64,000 bases of DNA, from positions 1 through 64,000 of the forward strand of contig MU401516.1 of the NCBI GenBank assembly GCA_022579005.1, in the 5' to 3' direction. The notes under the pieces were generated by a model. That model made no database searches and had not been told where the DNA came from. It saw only the letters and a list, made by a program, of their open reading frames with translations. Shown here piece after piece: positions 11,843-23,326 of this stretch. Origin of the DNA: Poronia punctata. Lineage: Eukaryota; Ascomycota; Sordariomycetes; Xylariales; Xylariaceae. Numbering within the stretch: position 1 is the first letter of the stretch; every line of letters begins with the position of its first letter. The position numbers and the translations under genes are program-made.

Positions 11843-13422
11843 ATGCCTCCCCGTAACTTCCCACGGAGAGCAAAGGCAGCTGTTGTTGAAGAGACCAGCA
11901 CAACTAAAACTGCAGTGGCAAAGACGAACGGGTACTCAACAACAGCAAAAGTTGAGGCTAAAAGTCGTCGGGTAACAAAACGGGAAGTCGTCGAATCCAT
12001 ACCCAAACCCGAACCCGAACTAGCATCGGAGGAAGAATCAAAGCCGACAAGGAAGCGCAAGACTGCAGCAGTGAAAGCAACAATCAAAGATGAAGAGGAG
12101 TCAGCGACTGAGGAGGTCAAATCGGCCCCCAAGAAGCGCAAGACGACAGCAGTGAAAGCAATGATAAAAGATGAAGAAGAATCAGCAACCGAGGAGATCA
12201 AATCGGCCCCCAAGAAACGGAGAACGGCCAAGTCCAAGACGAAGCCCGAGGATCTTGAACCGCTCGCCGAGCGCACCGTCGTCGCCAAGCTCAAGAAAGC
12301 CATGTACATTGGCGCTCACGTCAGTAGCGCAGGTGGTACGCAAAGACCCCTTGACCCCAAAGAGTCATTTCTTCTCACAAGCTAACACATCATCTACAAG
12401 GCGTACATAACTCGATAACAAACACCATACACATCGGCGCAAACGCATTCGCGCTCTTCCTCAAATCACAGCGCAAATGGGCAAACCCACCCATGGCCCC
12501 CGAAGCCCGCGACGGGTTCAGGGCATTATCGGAGACGCACAAGATGGAGGTCCACAAGCACTGTCTACCCCACGGCTCGTACCTCGTCAACCTAGCGCAA
12601 GCAGAGAAGGAAAAGGCCGACCAAGCATACGACGCCTTCGTCGACGACCTGCAGCGATGCGAATCGCTGGGAATAAAACTATACAACTTCCACCCGGGCA
12701 ACACCAACGGAGACGCGCGCGAGTCGGCCATCGGACGCATCGCAGCGCAGCTGAACAGAGCACACGAGGCCACGAAATCCGTCATCACCGTGCTCGAGAA
12801 CATGGCCGGACAAGGCAACGTGATCGGCTCGACATTCGAAGATCTCCGCGACATCATCGCGCTCGTGGAGGATAAGGGCAGGGTGGGCGTCTGCATCGAC
12901 ACCTGCCACGCCTTTGCCGCCGGCTACGACCTCCGCTCTCCCGAGGCCTTTGCCGCCACGATGGACGAGTTCGACGAGGTGGTGGGTAAGTCGTATCTCC
13001 GCGCTCTGCACATCAACGATAGCAAGGCGCCTCTCGGCTCCCACCGCGATCTACACGCCAACATCGGCACGGGATTTCTCGGTCTCCGCGCATTCCATAA
13101 CGTCATGAATTACGACTCCCTCGCCGGTCTACCCATGGTTCTCGAAACACCCATCGATCGTCCGGGACCAGACGGCAAGACGATGGAAGATAAGAAAGTC
13201 TGGGCAGACGAGATTAAATTATTGGAGAGTCTCATCGACATGGACGCTTCCTCGGCTGAATTCGTTGCCCTCGAGGAGAAACTACATGCACAAGGGGCTA
13301 GCGAACGCGCCAAGATTCAGGATCAAGTCGATCGCAAGAATGTCAAGGACGCGAAGAAGGCGAGCGCGAAACCTAGAGGGAAGAAGAAGAAGAATGATGA
13401 TGATGATGATGAATCAGACTAG
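11843..13422 (+). CDS. APN1: AP endonuclease, endonuclease IV family (Apn1)
   Basis: Cuts the DNA backbone 5' of abasic sites and removes blocked 3' ends in base-excision repair, using Zn2+. Exons 11843-12335 and 12401-13422 (intron donor GTACGC, branch GCTAAC, acceptor AAG, a rarer AG acceptor) give 504 residues. Residues 1-150 are a Lys/Glu-rich extension with a tandem 27-residue repeat. The TIM-barrel domain starts at MYIGAHVSSAGGVHNS (~154). Its metal-site motifs follow: YNFHPGN, VLENMAG, GVCIDTCHAFAAGYD, HINDSK, HRDLHANIGTGFLG and LETP. The C-terminus is basic then acidic (KKKKNDDDDDESD), a likely nuclear signal. An in-frame ATG at 11,696 would add 49 residues that look like a mitochondrial presequence. 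It converges with BUB1. Confidence 0.94.
12053..12214 (+). repeat. In-frame tandem duplication of 81 bp inside APN1
   Basis: Two exact-length 81-bp copies (12053-12133 and 12134-12214) each encode a 27-residue unit of the form KRKT-x-AVKA-x-IKDEEESATEE-x-KSAPKK. A third copy appears to begin (KRRTA) and then diverges. Most differences are silent or conservative, so length rather than exact sequence seems to be kept. It lies in the disordered N-terminal arm, outside the catalytic barrel. Confidence 0.92.
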
Positions 13423-14092
13423 GTTAGGTTAGGTAGTTGTGCTTGTTTATTTATGATACCATACAAGTAAGTACATGGAGGGTAAACAAAGTAATATTGT
13501 ACAAAATTGTATTATAAGGAGAGTCGATAGATACTGCTTGCTTGCAAGGCGTTTAGGATGGTAAAAGTAAAAATGAATTGCGATCCTCCCTTATTTCGGG
13601 ACATCCTCACATACGAGTAGAGGTAATTAATTATAGAGTCAGTTTTTATATAAAACCAACAATTGACCAAAACCACAAAATAAATAACAGAAACCAAAGC
13701 ACCTCACCTCACCTCACCTCACCTCACAAAATCAGAAAAGCTCATCAGGAAAAAAGTAAGGTAAGGCCCGATCAATTCATTAACCGATCTATAATTAAAC
13801 TAGTAGAATAGGTAAGTACCTAACAACCTAGAACTAGGGGGATATCTTTCTCTTTCTCCATCTCTCAAGCAAGCAAGCAAGCAAGCAAAAGACGCCGCTG
13901 ACTCCCCTTCCTCCCCTTCCTCCCTTCCCTCCCTTCCCTCCCCTCAACGCCATTTTGTTTCTTTATTTATTAATTTTCCGCTCATCAATCATATACTAGT
14001 CTTGTCTCGATCCGTCTACCCATCCTCTTCTTCCTCCTTATTATTCCCCTCCCAGAAGACAGAGAAGAAGAAGAGGAAGAAAGAAAGAAAAA
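13423..14092. other. Convergent intergenic region APN1/BUB1 with microsatellites
   Basis: Holds a (CACCT)n run near 13,701-13,727, an (AAGC)n run near 13,866-13,888, a TACGAGTA motif at 13,612 and CCCTTCCT pyrimidine tracts at 13,905-13,943. No coding potential was seen. Confidence 0.7.
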
Positions 14093-17000
14093 TCAAATCT
14101 TCCTCCCCGCACTCCTAGCCATAGCCTCGACCCTCGCAACATGCCCCCTCAGACCGATCCCCTTTTCGCAATTCCCCTCCAACCAAACCTCCATCCTCTC
14201 CCTGATGCTCTTCAACCCCTTGTTCACGGGCATTTTCCCCTCGGCCTCGTCAGCAACATGCGAAGCAGGATTAAGCAATAAATCGAAACAGTCGGCCCAG
14301 ATATCCGTCTGCCAATACCGTTTCAGCGATTCGCGGATCCTGTATCTCCTCCCTGCCGCCGTGCCTAGACCGCCTTGGTCCGCGCGTACCGTGTCGATGT
14401 ATTTGCCGAAGAGCAAGCAATGGATCACGCCCGCGAGACCGTGGTAATCGATCTGCCAAGTCCAGGGACGGCCCTCGCGCATCTCGGCGCAGTCTGTCGG
14501 GCCCGTCTTCCAGTCCGCGATGAATTGTACGTCTTTTTCAAACGCGCGCATGTCGATGCCTCGGCCGAAATCGATGAGGGCTATTCCCCGGCTTGACCAG
14601 CCTCCTGAGCCGTCCGCGTGCCATTGGCTCGTGAGAGGGGAATCGTCGTCGAGGCGGAGCATGCAGTTGTCTGCTTTGAGGTCGCCGTGTAGGATCTGCT
14701 TTGAATGCAATGCTTCTACGGTGCGAAGCAGCTCAATGGTGAAGAACATGGCGAGCGTCTCGTCCATGATCGTAGAGGGTTGTTCCCGGAACCAGTTGAC
14801 CACCGACAGCAACGTGCGGTGAGGGTAGAAGGGCACTACGAGGAAGCACTCGTCCTGATAGAGGTGCATCTCGTGAGCCGGCGATATAGATGTCGTAGCC
14901 CTGTGTCCCGGTCCCAAGCGCGTGGCGGCTAGGCGCATCATGTGGAATTCCCAGGCAGAAGGGGGCTGCTCCATCTTTAATGCTTCGACCGAGGACCGTC
15001 TGCGTGTCGCGAACGCGCCCTTGCCCATCTCTACCACGCCTTCCTCGTTCTCGTCATTCTCGGGCGCCGAATTCTCTATTAAATAAACAGGCGCAAAAGC
15101 CCCAGCACCCAGCTCGCGCTTTAGCGTGTACTCGCACATGAGTTCCGGAAATTCTAGCACAACGGGGCTACTGTGTAGAGGGCCTGTCTTCTCGCTGCCT
15201 CCGCTCTTGACTGCCTTGCCGAGTAACTTGGCGAATCGGCGAATCTCGGCGCCGCGGTCACTCCTCTCGTTGTGATGGTCGTAGAAGCCCGGATACGAGC
15301 TGAGAGGAGGGTGCATCTTGGCCAGGATCTCTTCCCTGATGGCAGTGTCGACCGGGTTACACCGTGCCTCGTGGACGATGGGGCCCTTCGGTACGACCGA
15401 GGTGGTGATGGTCGTCTTTGTTTTGGGGAGCAAGGGTTGGGGAATCTTGACGGGTGATGGAATATCGTGAGACACTTCTCTGAGAGGGCTACTAAGAGGT
15501 TCGAAAGCTTCGTCGTCTTCGTCTTCGTCTTCCTCCTCCTCCTCGTCTTCGTCCTCTTCAGTCGTGGTGCTCAGTCTGTCATATTTGCTGGGTGTCTTGG
15601 AGTAGTACCGCGCCTTTGACGCTTCCGTGTTCATTCCCAGAGAAGTTTCAGTTCGCTCGGCAATCGGCGTCATGAACGGCAGGCGATTATTAGCCACCTC
15701 AGCCGGGTCCCTATACGGCCGTGTCGGAGGCTCAAAATCCTCTGGCGGGACGGGAATGAACCTGGTTAGAGTCTTTGGTGGAGAGTCTTCTAGTGAATGT
15801 GGAAGATCCGCAGCACCATACTCTGTGTTGTCGTCCATCTCACCATCACCATCGCCATCACCATCACCATCGTACCGTCGAGTTTCACCGTCGTCGATGA
15901 GATCTGACATCTGGCTGTCACCATCCTCGTCCACTTCATCTTCACTCTCACCATCGACTTTGGGTATATGTTTCTGAGCAGTAAAGTCAGACCACTCGCT
16001 GACACTCTTGTCATCTGCCGCCTCATCCTCGTCAACCTCGCTTACGGCAATCTGCCGTGTGGTGACGGTACTCTCTCCTCCGCTCGTGTAATCACCATCG
16101 CTCATGTACTCTTCATCTTCGCTATCCATGTCACCCTTGTTTGGCTTGATGGGCGCATTGAACAGGTCATAGATCTCATCTGTGGCAGCTTTGGTATGCA
16201 TCGTCATGGTCGGCTCTGACGAAGCCATTCTCTTCTTCTTGATCTTTGGCCCTGATGGAGAATCAAGATTTGCCTTGACTACAAGATGCAACGACGGCCA
16301 TTATTAGTAAAGAGTAGACTTGGAATGAAAAGCAAAAAGTGTCTTTTGCAGCAACTAGAAAGGTATGTAGATAGGTAGGCAAAGTATGTGTGAATAAATG
16401 GGGAAATGGATGTGTGAAGATATGCAAGGTTAGTCCCCAGATACAAACAATGTTGTGAACAGACATTGGATGTACGTAGTAGACAGGCAAGTATTTTCAG
16501 CTAAAGAACAAAAAGAGAAAGAAAGAAAAGACAGAAAGGATACGTACTTATCTGAGTCTCGTTCACCTCCATCACCTTCTTCTTCCTGCCTTTTGTCGTT
16601 GGCTTTGGGGAAGAATATTTCTTGGGTGCACCATTTTCATCAAAGACTTCAAAGTCTCTGTGGATAGTCAATTTCTGCTCGACGGCCCTAGTGAGAACAG
16701 CCATTGGGGGCGTGTTCTCATCGTTCTCATCCGGCAGTACTTGGTCTTGGTCCTCTTCCTCCTCGACGATGCTCTCGTCGTCCCAACAAACGTCGAGCCA
16801 ACCCCGGTTAGCCGCCCAGAGCTCCTCAAAGCTCAACTCCGTCCCCGGCTCTTCTGGGGTTGGATAGACAACTTCGAGGTTTACATGGATCCGTTCTCTC
16901 TTACCACTCTGCGGGTTAACTATCACTTGATGCTTCGATGGAGCAATGACAATATGCGCTTCTGCTATTCTTGCTAGTGACTGAGACTGAGACTGCGACT

Positions 17001-18131
17001 GGAACTGCGACTGCGACTGTATATACACACAGAGGCGAGAGACCGCCAAAAACAATTAGTCCTATCATCATCAATAACTCGGGCCAATTATGCCGGGGGT
17101 TTCTTTCTTTAGCTTACAGGATCCCTGAAAACAGCCATCTTTGGCCCGCTGCTCTTCTTCACGCTCGTCTTCAAAGTCTCTCCCACCCACGGCTTGGCCT
17201 CTACAACATTCTCCTTCTTGCGATCGGCAAGTGACCCGATCGTATCCCACCCTTTAGGACTATCCCCCGCTGCTGCTGCCGCCGTAGTAGACATGGCCGG
17301 CTGTTCCGCGCTCGCGTCCGAGAATATGGCAAGTTTCGAAGACTTGGGCTTGCCAGATGATCTAGAAGAAGGACCACCCACACCCGCGTTAGGACGGGGA
17401 GCCTGGGGATCTGCCGGCCGAGCCGGGGCAGCGAACGGGTCGACCTTGGCCATCAATGCCGGCCGCACGCTGGGAAGAGCCGGAGACGAAGGCTCGTCGG
17501 CAGCGTCTGGTTGGTTGGCCCGTCGCTTCTCGAACTCGCCAAACTTGCGGACAAGTCGTTGGACCGGGCGCGCCTCTCGCTCGATGCCCAGCTTATACAC
17601 CTCTTCTGCTTGGTTCCACCGGCCGGCGCTCTCGAGCCACGCGGCGTACTCTTCGTAAAACAGCGCCAGACTCTCCCCGATACTGTGGCGGGAGAGGAAG
17701 ACAAACGTCTCCCTGGGCGAGTCGGAGAAGAAGTGGATGTAGTGTAGCCACAGCTTCAGATATCTCGGGTCGTTCTTATACTGTGCCGATCCGATGAACG
17801 CCTTTGTGGCGCGCTCTAGCAGGGTATGCAGCTGGGATTGAGGCGTTGCCTGCGCCGATGGATATGCGTCAAAGGTCCACCGCACGTATCTATCAAAGAC
17901 GTCGAGGGGGTCATCCGATTCGGAAAGGGCGGCAACTTCGGCCTCGTATTCGGCCCTGATGCAGTCGTTGATGTTCTTGGTGTCTGTCGGTGTGGGCGTC
18001 GACAACTTGTGTAGAGGCGATGGGGAGAAGACTTCGGCAAGTTTCTTGGCTGATCGGCCACCCGGTAGAGATTGGATGTTTTCTTTCTGGCCTTCGATCA
18101 CGTCGAAGTCGATTAGGTCGCCGGCAGCCAT
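14093..18131 (-). CDS. BUB1: Spindle-assembly checkpoint kinase BUB1 (MadBub type)
   Basis: Kinetochore serine/threonine kinase of the spindle checkpoint; partner of Bub3, with pseudo-substrate contacts to APC/C-Cdc20. Exons (minus): 18131-17118, 17016-16548, 16278-14093, joining in phase to 1,222 residues; donors GTAAGC and GTACGT, branches ACTAAT and ACTAAT, acceptors CAG and TAG. KEN boxes sit at residues 16-18 and 306-308. Between them lies a TPR-like Mad3/Bub1 N-terminal domain (~55-190). A GLEBS Bub3-binding motif (ELSFEELWAANRGWL) is near 395-412. After a long acidic linker the kinase domain (~878-1200) has GAGAFAPV, a VEALK lysine, HGDLKADN and DFGRG, so it should be catalytically competent. 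Having both KEN boxes and a kinase in one gene fits the undivided MadBub form. A separate upstream frame would otherwise look like a distinct gene; splice phase argues for one. Confidence 0.9.
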
Positions 18132-19030
18132 GTTTACATATGTGTAGCGTGGATGGGTCTGGACCGGGAAGAAAAGAGAATATTATACAACAAACAATTG
18201 GATTGTTTTAGGAGGATGATGCTAAGGTTAGGTTAGACTCATAACAACCAAGAGCCCAAGCGAATGTGAAACAACGGTGTGGAGCACGTCGGGTCTGTTG
18301 TTTAATTGAAAATGGGGTGGACACTGAGATGAACTTTGTTCAATCTAAGGTTGTTGATTGTTTTTCCTGCCATAAACCCATGTGGCATGCAGAGAGGGAC
18401 AGTCAGTGTTGGTCGCCCTGACAACCGCTTCGGTGGGGTAAGAATGTGGCTTATGGAAGCTTGAAGCCACAAAGCTTAACTACCTGTCCTCGACTCTCCA
18501 TGCAATTGCCTAGCCCCACGCATTTACGTGTACGGTGTACGAGTACGTGTACACACAGTAGGTAGGTATTTCAAAGCATCCGAATATATACATCAGTAGG
18601 GGTATGATATCGACCGTCTGTAGCCTGTAGCAGACTAGAGAGACACAGGAGGTAGGTAATCATCATGTAATGGCCACTACAATAGGCATGTAGCAGGGAA
18701 TATGCCTAGGTAGTACGTACAGCAATACAGTGCAGTTTTGGCTGTGGTTTGTTAAACTTCCTCCTTGGGGAAGCCTTGGCCAACAACAGTCAATGCAGGT
18801 GAAGAGACAGACTGCCTAGGTACTTAATGTGCTTCCAATGGGCGGTATGACAATACGCAGGTATAATACCGATTCGGACTCACAGCTCAGTATGAGCAAC
18901 TTGCCAACAGCCTACGTGGATAAATTACTGGTATACCAGAGGATAAAACGAAATTATCATTATAGCAAGGTCAACAACCTAGCCATGGTTCCCTCCTTGC
19001 TTTTCAAAGGTCAGAGAAGAGGGAAATCAC
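18132..19030. other. Intergenic region, BUB1 promoter side
   Basis: Upstream DNA of BUB1 and downstream DNA of the TENA gene. It holds a TACGAGTA motif at 18,538 and repeated TAGGTAGG/CCTAGG-like short words. One open frame at 18,829-19,065 has no recognisable domain and overlaps the TENA 3' end on the other strand. Confidence 0.55.
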
Positions 19031-19828
19031 TCAGAAATAAGTACTGTCATCCTCATCCGAAGTAACAGGCCAAAAGCCCTCTTCAAGCACCAAAACCTTT
19101 TTCAGCATCTCCGCCGCCTTGACAAACCTAGCGTCTTCGTTCTCCTCGCCCGTCAGGTTCTGCTCGTACGCGTCGAGGCACTCCTCAGCCTCCTTGACAA
19201 ACTCTTGGAACTCGGGGGAAGTCCAGTTAGGGATGAACTTCTCGCGCACCGCACCACCATCCTGGTCTCCACCACTCCCGACCGGCCCCTGAAATTCCTT
19301 TGCATAGGTCCAACTGTCTAGGTATACCTTCTCCGTGGCCCAGAGGACGGCGAGGCCATCGAAGAGGGTCCGCGTCGGGTGCGCTGGCGCGTTGGCGGCG
19401 AACGAGTTCAATAGTTGGATGTATCCCTGGGTAGTCGCGTTGGGACCGAACCTGAACTCTCCCACTCCTGGTGTGTTTAGGTCCAGATTATATTTTGCTG
19501 CCGTCTCTTCAAAGAGCTGGAGCTCTCGTATGATGCCTTCGAGGGCCTTCTGTAGCAGCACGAGGATCCTCCACTCCAGCGTTTTCGTCGTGCTTGGTTC
19601 GTCGGCTTCGCCGCCCGTGGGAAGCGGTAAACGGGATATCAAGCCGCCGATGAAGCGGGCGTAGGCCTGGGCATATAGTCTGTCCTGTGAAAGCCACTCG
19701 CTGAGGGTCTTGCGGGGTAGCCGGCCTCGGCCGCCCAGTCGGAGGAAGCCGTTTCGAATCGTCCGCTTGTAGAGGTCGTCTATTTGCGAGTCGCTCATCA
19801 AGCTCTCGGTCAGTGATGGTTTGCTCAT
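19031..19828 (-). CDS. TENA/THI-4 family protein (thiaminase-2-like fold)
   Basis: A single-exon, mostly helical protein of 265 residues from Met at 19,828 (MSKPSLTESLM), or 278 from an in-frame Met at 19,867. Members of the family salvage or degrade thiamin pyrimidines, and some are linked to other cofactors. The helical spacing, YAQAYARFIGGLISRLP, and the stretch LFDGLAVLWATEKVYLDSWTYAKEF match the heme-oxygenase-like TENA fold, where an Asp/Glu and aromatic residues line the pocket. The C-terminal helix with FVKEAEECLDAYE is typical of fungal members. I chose the internal Met because the longer start adds a short non-conserved leader. The exact substrate cannot be told from the sequence. 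Confidence 0.75.
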   Translation of the reverse strand: MSKPSLTESLMSDSQIDDLYKRTIRNGFLRLGGRGRLPRKTLSEWLSQDRLYAQAYARFIGGLISRLPLPTGGEADEPSTTKTLEWRILVLLQKALEGIIRELQLFEETAAKYNLDLNTPGVGEFRFGPNATTQGYIQLLNSFAANAPAHPTRTLFDGLAVLWATEKVYLDSWTYAKEFQGPVGSGGDQDGGAVREKFIPNWTSPEFQEFVKEAEECLDAYEQNLTGEENEDARFVKAAEMLKKVLVLEEGFWPVTSDEDDSTYF

Positions 19829-20672
19829 TTTGGTTTCAGAGACACCCAGCCCCAGTAGTCTTGACAATAATTGGAAATACTATGGCACCTAGGTTTCGAT
19901 GTTTCTCCAAAGAGAATGATCTTTTTGGTCTACAAGTTCTGGTCGGGAGCGAAGTAGGGGAAAACGGCCCAGGTGAGGGAAAGACAAGGTCGGACAGGCT
20001 CAATAGAAAACAGGATACCGTTGTACAAGCTGACGTAATGACGAGGTGATGTCGGCGTAGCACAGCTCAACGCTTGCGTGTTCAATCGGATATAACATCT
20101 GAATTATACTGTAGACAGTAGGTACTCGTCTACCGTATGCTACCCGAGCCATCGAATAAATGAAGTACCTATGATTAAATACATTAACAACGCAGTACCC
20201 CATATAGTGATCCGGGTCTATCAAACAGGGGTCGTTAGGGGTTTTGGTGAACATGGTTCGGGCCGCATCGCTCTTTCTCTCACATAGGTATTAAATACGT
20301 GATCAAGGTAACTCGTAGTCTAAAGTGCTCAAGTACCTGAGGCGTAGCAGATGAATTTTATACTGTGTTCTAGTAATAGAGTCGGTACCGACTACCACCA
20401 TAGACACAAATGGTGCCGTTAGGTAGTTTCCCTCTCTATCCAGCCCAACACGCCTGCTATTTTGGTTCCGACGTTTTCAATTCGACCGGAGCATTTATTC
20501 CGGCGCTGATTATAGTAAAATACACGCAATCTTATGCAGGCCTTTGCGCAAAGCCGTCGAGCAGAGGCCGCCTGCTTTCTTTTATACTGTTTGTTACAGC
20601 CACAGACCGACCAGGATAGTCAAGTGATCGTGCACAGAAAGTGCCGGGGTTTCGGTGCTAGTACCTCTCCTC
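19829..20672. other. Intergenic region, TENA promoter side and U2AF 3' side
   Basis: No supported gene. Two small open frames (20,000-20,254 minus and 20,410-20,619 plus) lack any known domain. The sequence has ordinary composition with TAGGTA-type words. Confidence 0.55.
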
Positions 20673-22649
20673 TTACCACGCTGAAACTTCGAAATTCTCC
20701 TGTATGATGGATTAGTCATGCTTGTTTTCAGTGATCCCGGCCGCTCGTAGACTTACCTCTGGGAAGTACGTAGTCACAACTGTCCGGTCCGCAAACTTCC
20801 TGCCTGCCAGCGCCTGGAGTGCCTTCTTGGCCGACTCCGTGGTGTCGAATTTGACGTAAATCTTGCCGACACCAGCTGATTGCCGACTACCGCCGGTCGG
20901 TCGTGGCACTTTCATTTCTAATATCTTGCCGTATTTGCCGCATTCGCCTTCCACATCCTCGCAAATTTCTGTCCGGTCAGTTAGCCTATGGAAAAAGGAG
21001 TGGGGAATTCTGGTCGGCTCACCTTCGTAATCATCGTTGTCTAGAAGCTCGTCTGGTGTCACCATGTTGAGTAGTTGCACTACACGACTGATATCCGTAT
21101 CGCCCGAAGCAGTGGTACCTGCAAGCATGGACATGGCATTGACACCCATCTCTACGCCGGATACTTGTGTGATACCGATGCTTGCCTTTTGCACCTTGAG
21201 GTTCTTCTCCCCAATGACCATACCGTTAAGACCTTGTATTGCGATATCCGTGACAGCCGGGTCGACAAATTCGCAGAACGCAATTCCCTACAGGATTGTT
21301 AGCTTGGTCTTTCAGCGTTTGTGGCGCGTAGAAGCCAATTACCCTAGATTCGTCTGTGCCATTATCTTTCGCAAGGATGAATGCCTTGAGTTCGCCAAAG
21401 GATCCTAGTAGCTCGACTATCTGCTCATCACCAAGGTAAGGCGGGAGGTTCGCTATGCTAATCTTGTGTGGCGTATCGGGAACAGATTTGGATACCACAC
21501 CGGGTTCGTATGGCGCTTCGTCTGCTATTGCGGGCACAATGTAGTCCTTCGGCCGTCGGATCTTGAGCCCGCCAGCGGCTGCTCCATTGGCTGCGTCGTC
21601 TGCCTCCATCGTTATACCATCCATGGCATATGCCACCGTAGCTTCCGACGAGTTTCTGAATTCCAGTAGTGCGAAAGACCGGTCTTTTGATACCTGGCAC
21701 AAGACACAGGGGTCTGTGCTCTCGATGACATTAAGACCATTTAGTTGCAGGTTGAAGAAGCTTGTGATGGACTCTTCCGTAGCTCCGGGGGGAAGGTTGG
21801 ACACTAGCAGTCTCTTGCTCTGGCGTGAATTTCCAGGTTTGAGGACAGCACTATTGACAGCACCTCCCGGATGGTTCATAAACGCCTGCAGTCTCGTAGG
21901 GTCCATGGCCTGTTGTCGTGGTGCACCTGGTAAGGGAAACATGCCCGACAACTTGGCCTGCTCAGCCGTGACGTTGTCATACCCAGGCGGTTTAATGTCC
22001 CACTGGGTCATGCGACGCTTCCGTTCCAGGATAGGTATAACGTCAGTGAGGTCGGGGGTGGGCTCTCTCTTCTTTGGCGGCGAGGCGCTACGACCCCGCC
22101 GGTTCTGGGCGAAGAGGTCCTCATCACGGTCTCTGCCGCCACGGTCTCGTCGGTCACCACCAGCTACAGCTCCACCGCGGCGATCGTCAGCGTAGGGGTC
22201 ACGGTCACGACGGGGCGGCCGGCCGCCATCGTCGCGGCGTGGTTCCCTTCGAGCACCGCGGTCTCGATCCCACTCGCGCTCTCTACGGTCACGGCCACCA
22301 CCTCCGCCTCCGCCTCCGCCTCCGCCTCCATATCGGTCTTCACGCTCGCGGTCCCGGTGGCTTCGACTCGATGCATATGCGTCCTCGTCACGATGGGACC
22401 GTCGTGGGGATCTGGAACGTCTCCGGTCACGTCTATCGCCCCGATCACCTCTGTCGCGTCTGTCATCACGAGAGGCATAGTCGCGCGATGCGCCGAGACG
22501 ACCATCTGTAATGAATTCAGCCGATCAGTCCACGAAAACAATAGTTTAGAAGAGCCCAGTACATCTCCTACGGAAAGGCTATCCATGCTTGACGTATCTA
22601 GACATGGTCGGGTAAACTCACCTCGCGCAGAGTAGGTATCGGGATTCAT
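20673..22649 (-). CDS. Splicing factor U2AF large subunit (U2AF65)
   Basis: Binds the polypyrimidine tract at 3' splice sites and helps load U2 snRNP. Five exons (minus): 22649-22622, 22505-21343, 21287-21023, 20968-20757, 20699-20673; in phase, 564 residues. Donors are GTGAGT, GTAATT, GTGAGC and GTAAGT; acceptors are all CAG or TAG. Residues ~10-140 are an Arg/Ser/Asp-rich arm with a poly-Gly run. TPDLTDVIPILERKRRMTQWDIKPPGY is the conserved linker before the RRMs. RRM1 (RLLVSNLPPGATEESI) is near 238, RRM2 (KISIANLPPYLGDEQIV, then GIAFCEFVD) near 357. The C-terminal UHM (~465-560) ends in the small last exon ENFEVSAW. The first exon codes for nine residues and a split codon. It is divergent with OGG1 across ~0.7 kb. 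Confidence 0.93.
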
Positions 22650-23326
22650 CTTCGCAACCGAAGAAAACGGCGGGACGATGTTTCCAAAAGTATAACGCGT
22701 CAGCCGTCGATTTATCGGGGTGCAATTGGGTAAATAAATCAAAAATTTCGTTGTCCGGCTCAGAATATCAGAATTGGGAAAAGCTGTTGTAGAGCCGCAA
22801 TGTATGTGTATTAGAGGATCGACCGCGAGGCTGGAGAATTCGAAATTTTGGTTGGATGGAGACCTTGAATCTGGGCCTCTCTAGCTTAACGGGTTGCGGA
22901 AAACCTACCTACAGGCAGGAGCAGGGCGCTAGAGCAGTACCTACCTGCTTTGCCCAATGGAACCCGCATACAGAGCTGAGAGAGCTGTGAGCGCTCCCTA
23001 GCCGTGCTTTAAGCCAGATGCTGCCTTACCTATTATGTCATCAGTCATATCCCTAATACTCTTTACGCACGCACTAACCAAACGAAGGTATAGACATACC
23101 CAATTTAAGCATCTAAGACAAAAGCATTAACTAGTTGAGGTTAGTGCTAATTCCCCTTTCGGATTTCCTATTACTTGCGTACAAGTAGACGTACCTAGAA
23201 CCATAAGATGATGGAAGTTCAGCCTATCCAATCTTAAGGAACTATCTACTCTTATACTATAACCTACCTAGACATTCAGACGATAGGGAATACTACTGGT
23301 AGTTAGTATTAAAATAGCTACTCTTC
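22650..23326. other. Divergent promoter region U2AF65/OGG1
   Basis: 677 bp between divergent starts that would have to carry both promoters. It contains CCTACCTA-type words and no open frame of note. No defined regulatory element was recognised. Confidence 0.6.

Noticed and set aside
15627..15977. 116-codon Ser/Pro-rich plus-strand frame
   Set aside because: Antisense to the acidic linker of BUB1, where GAC/GAT repeats read as serine runs on the other strand.
16501..17055. Separate minus-strand gene between the two BUB1 pieces
   Set aside because: It holds the GLEBS motif and joins in phase with both neighbours, so it is BUB1 exon 2.
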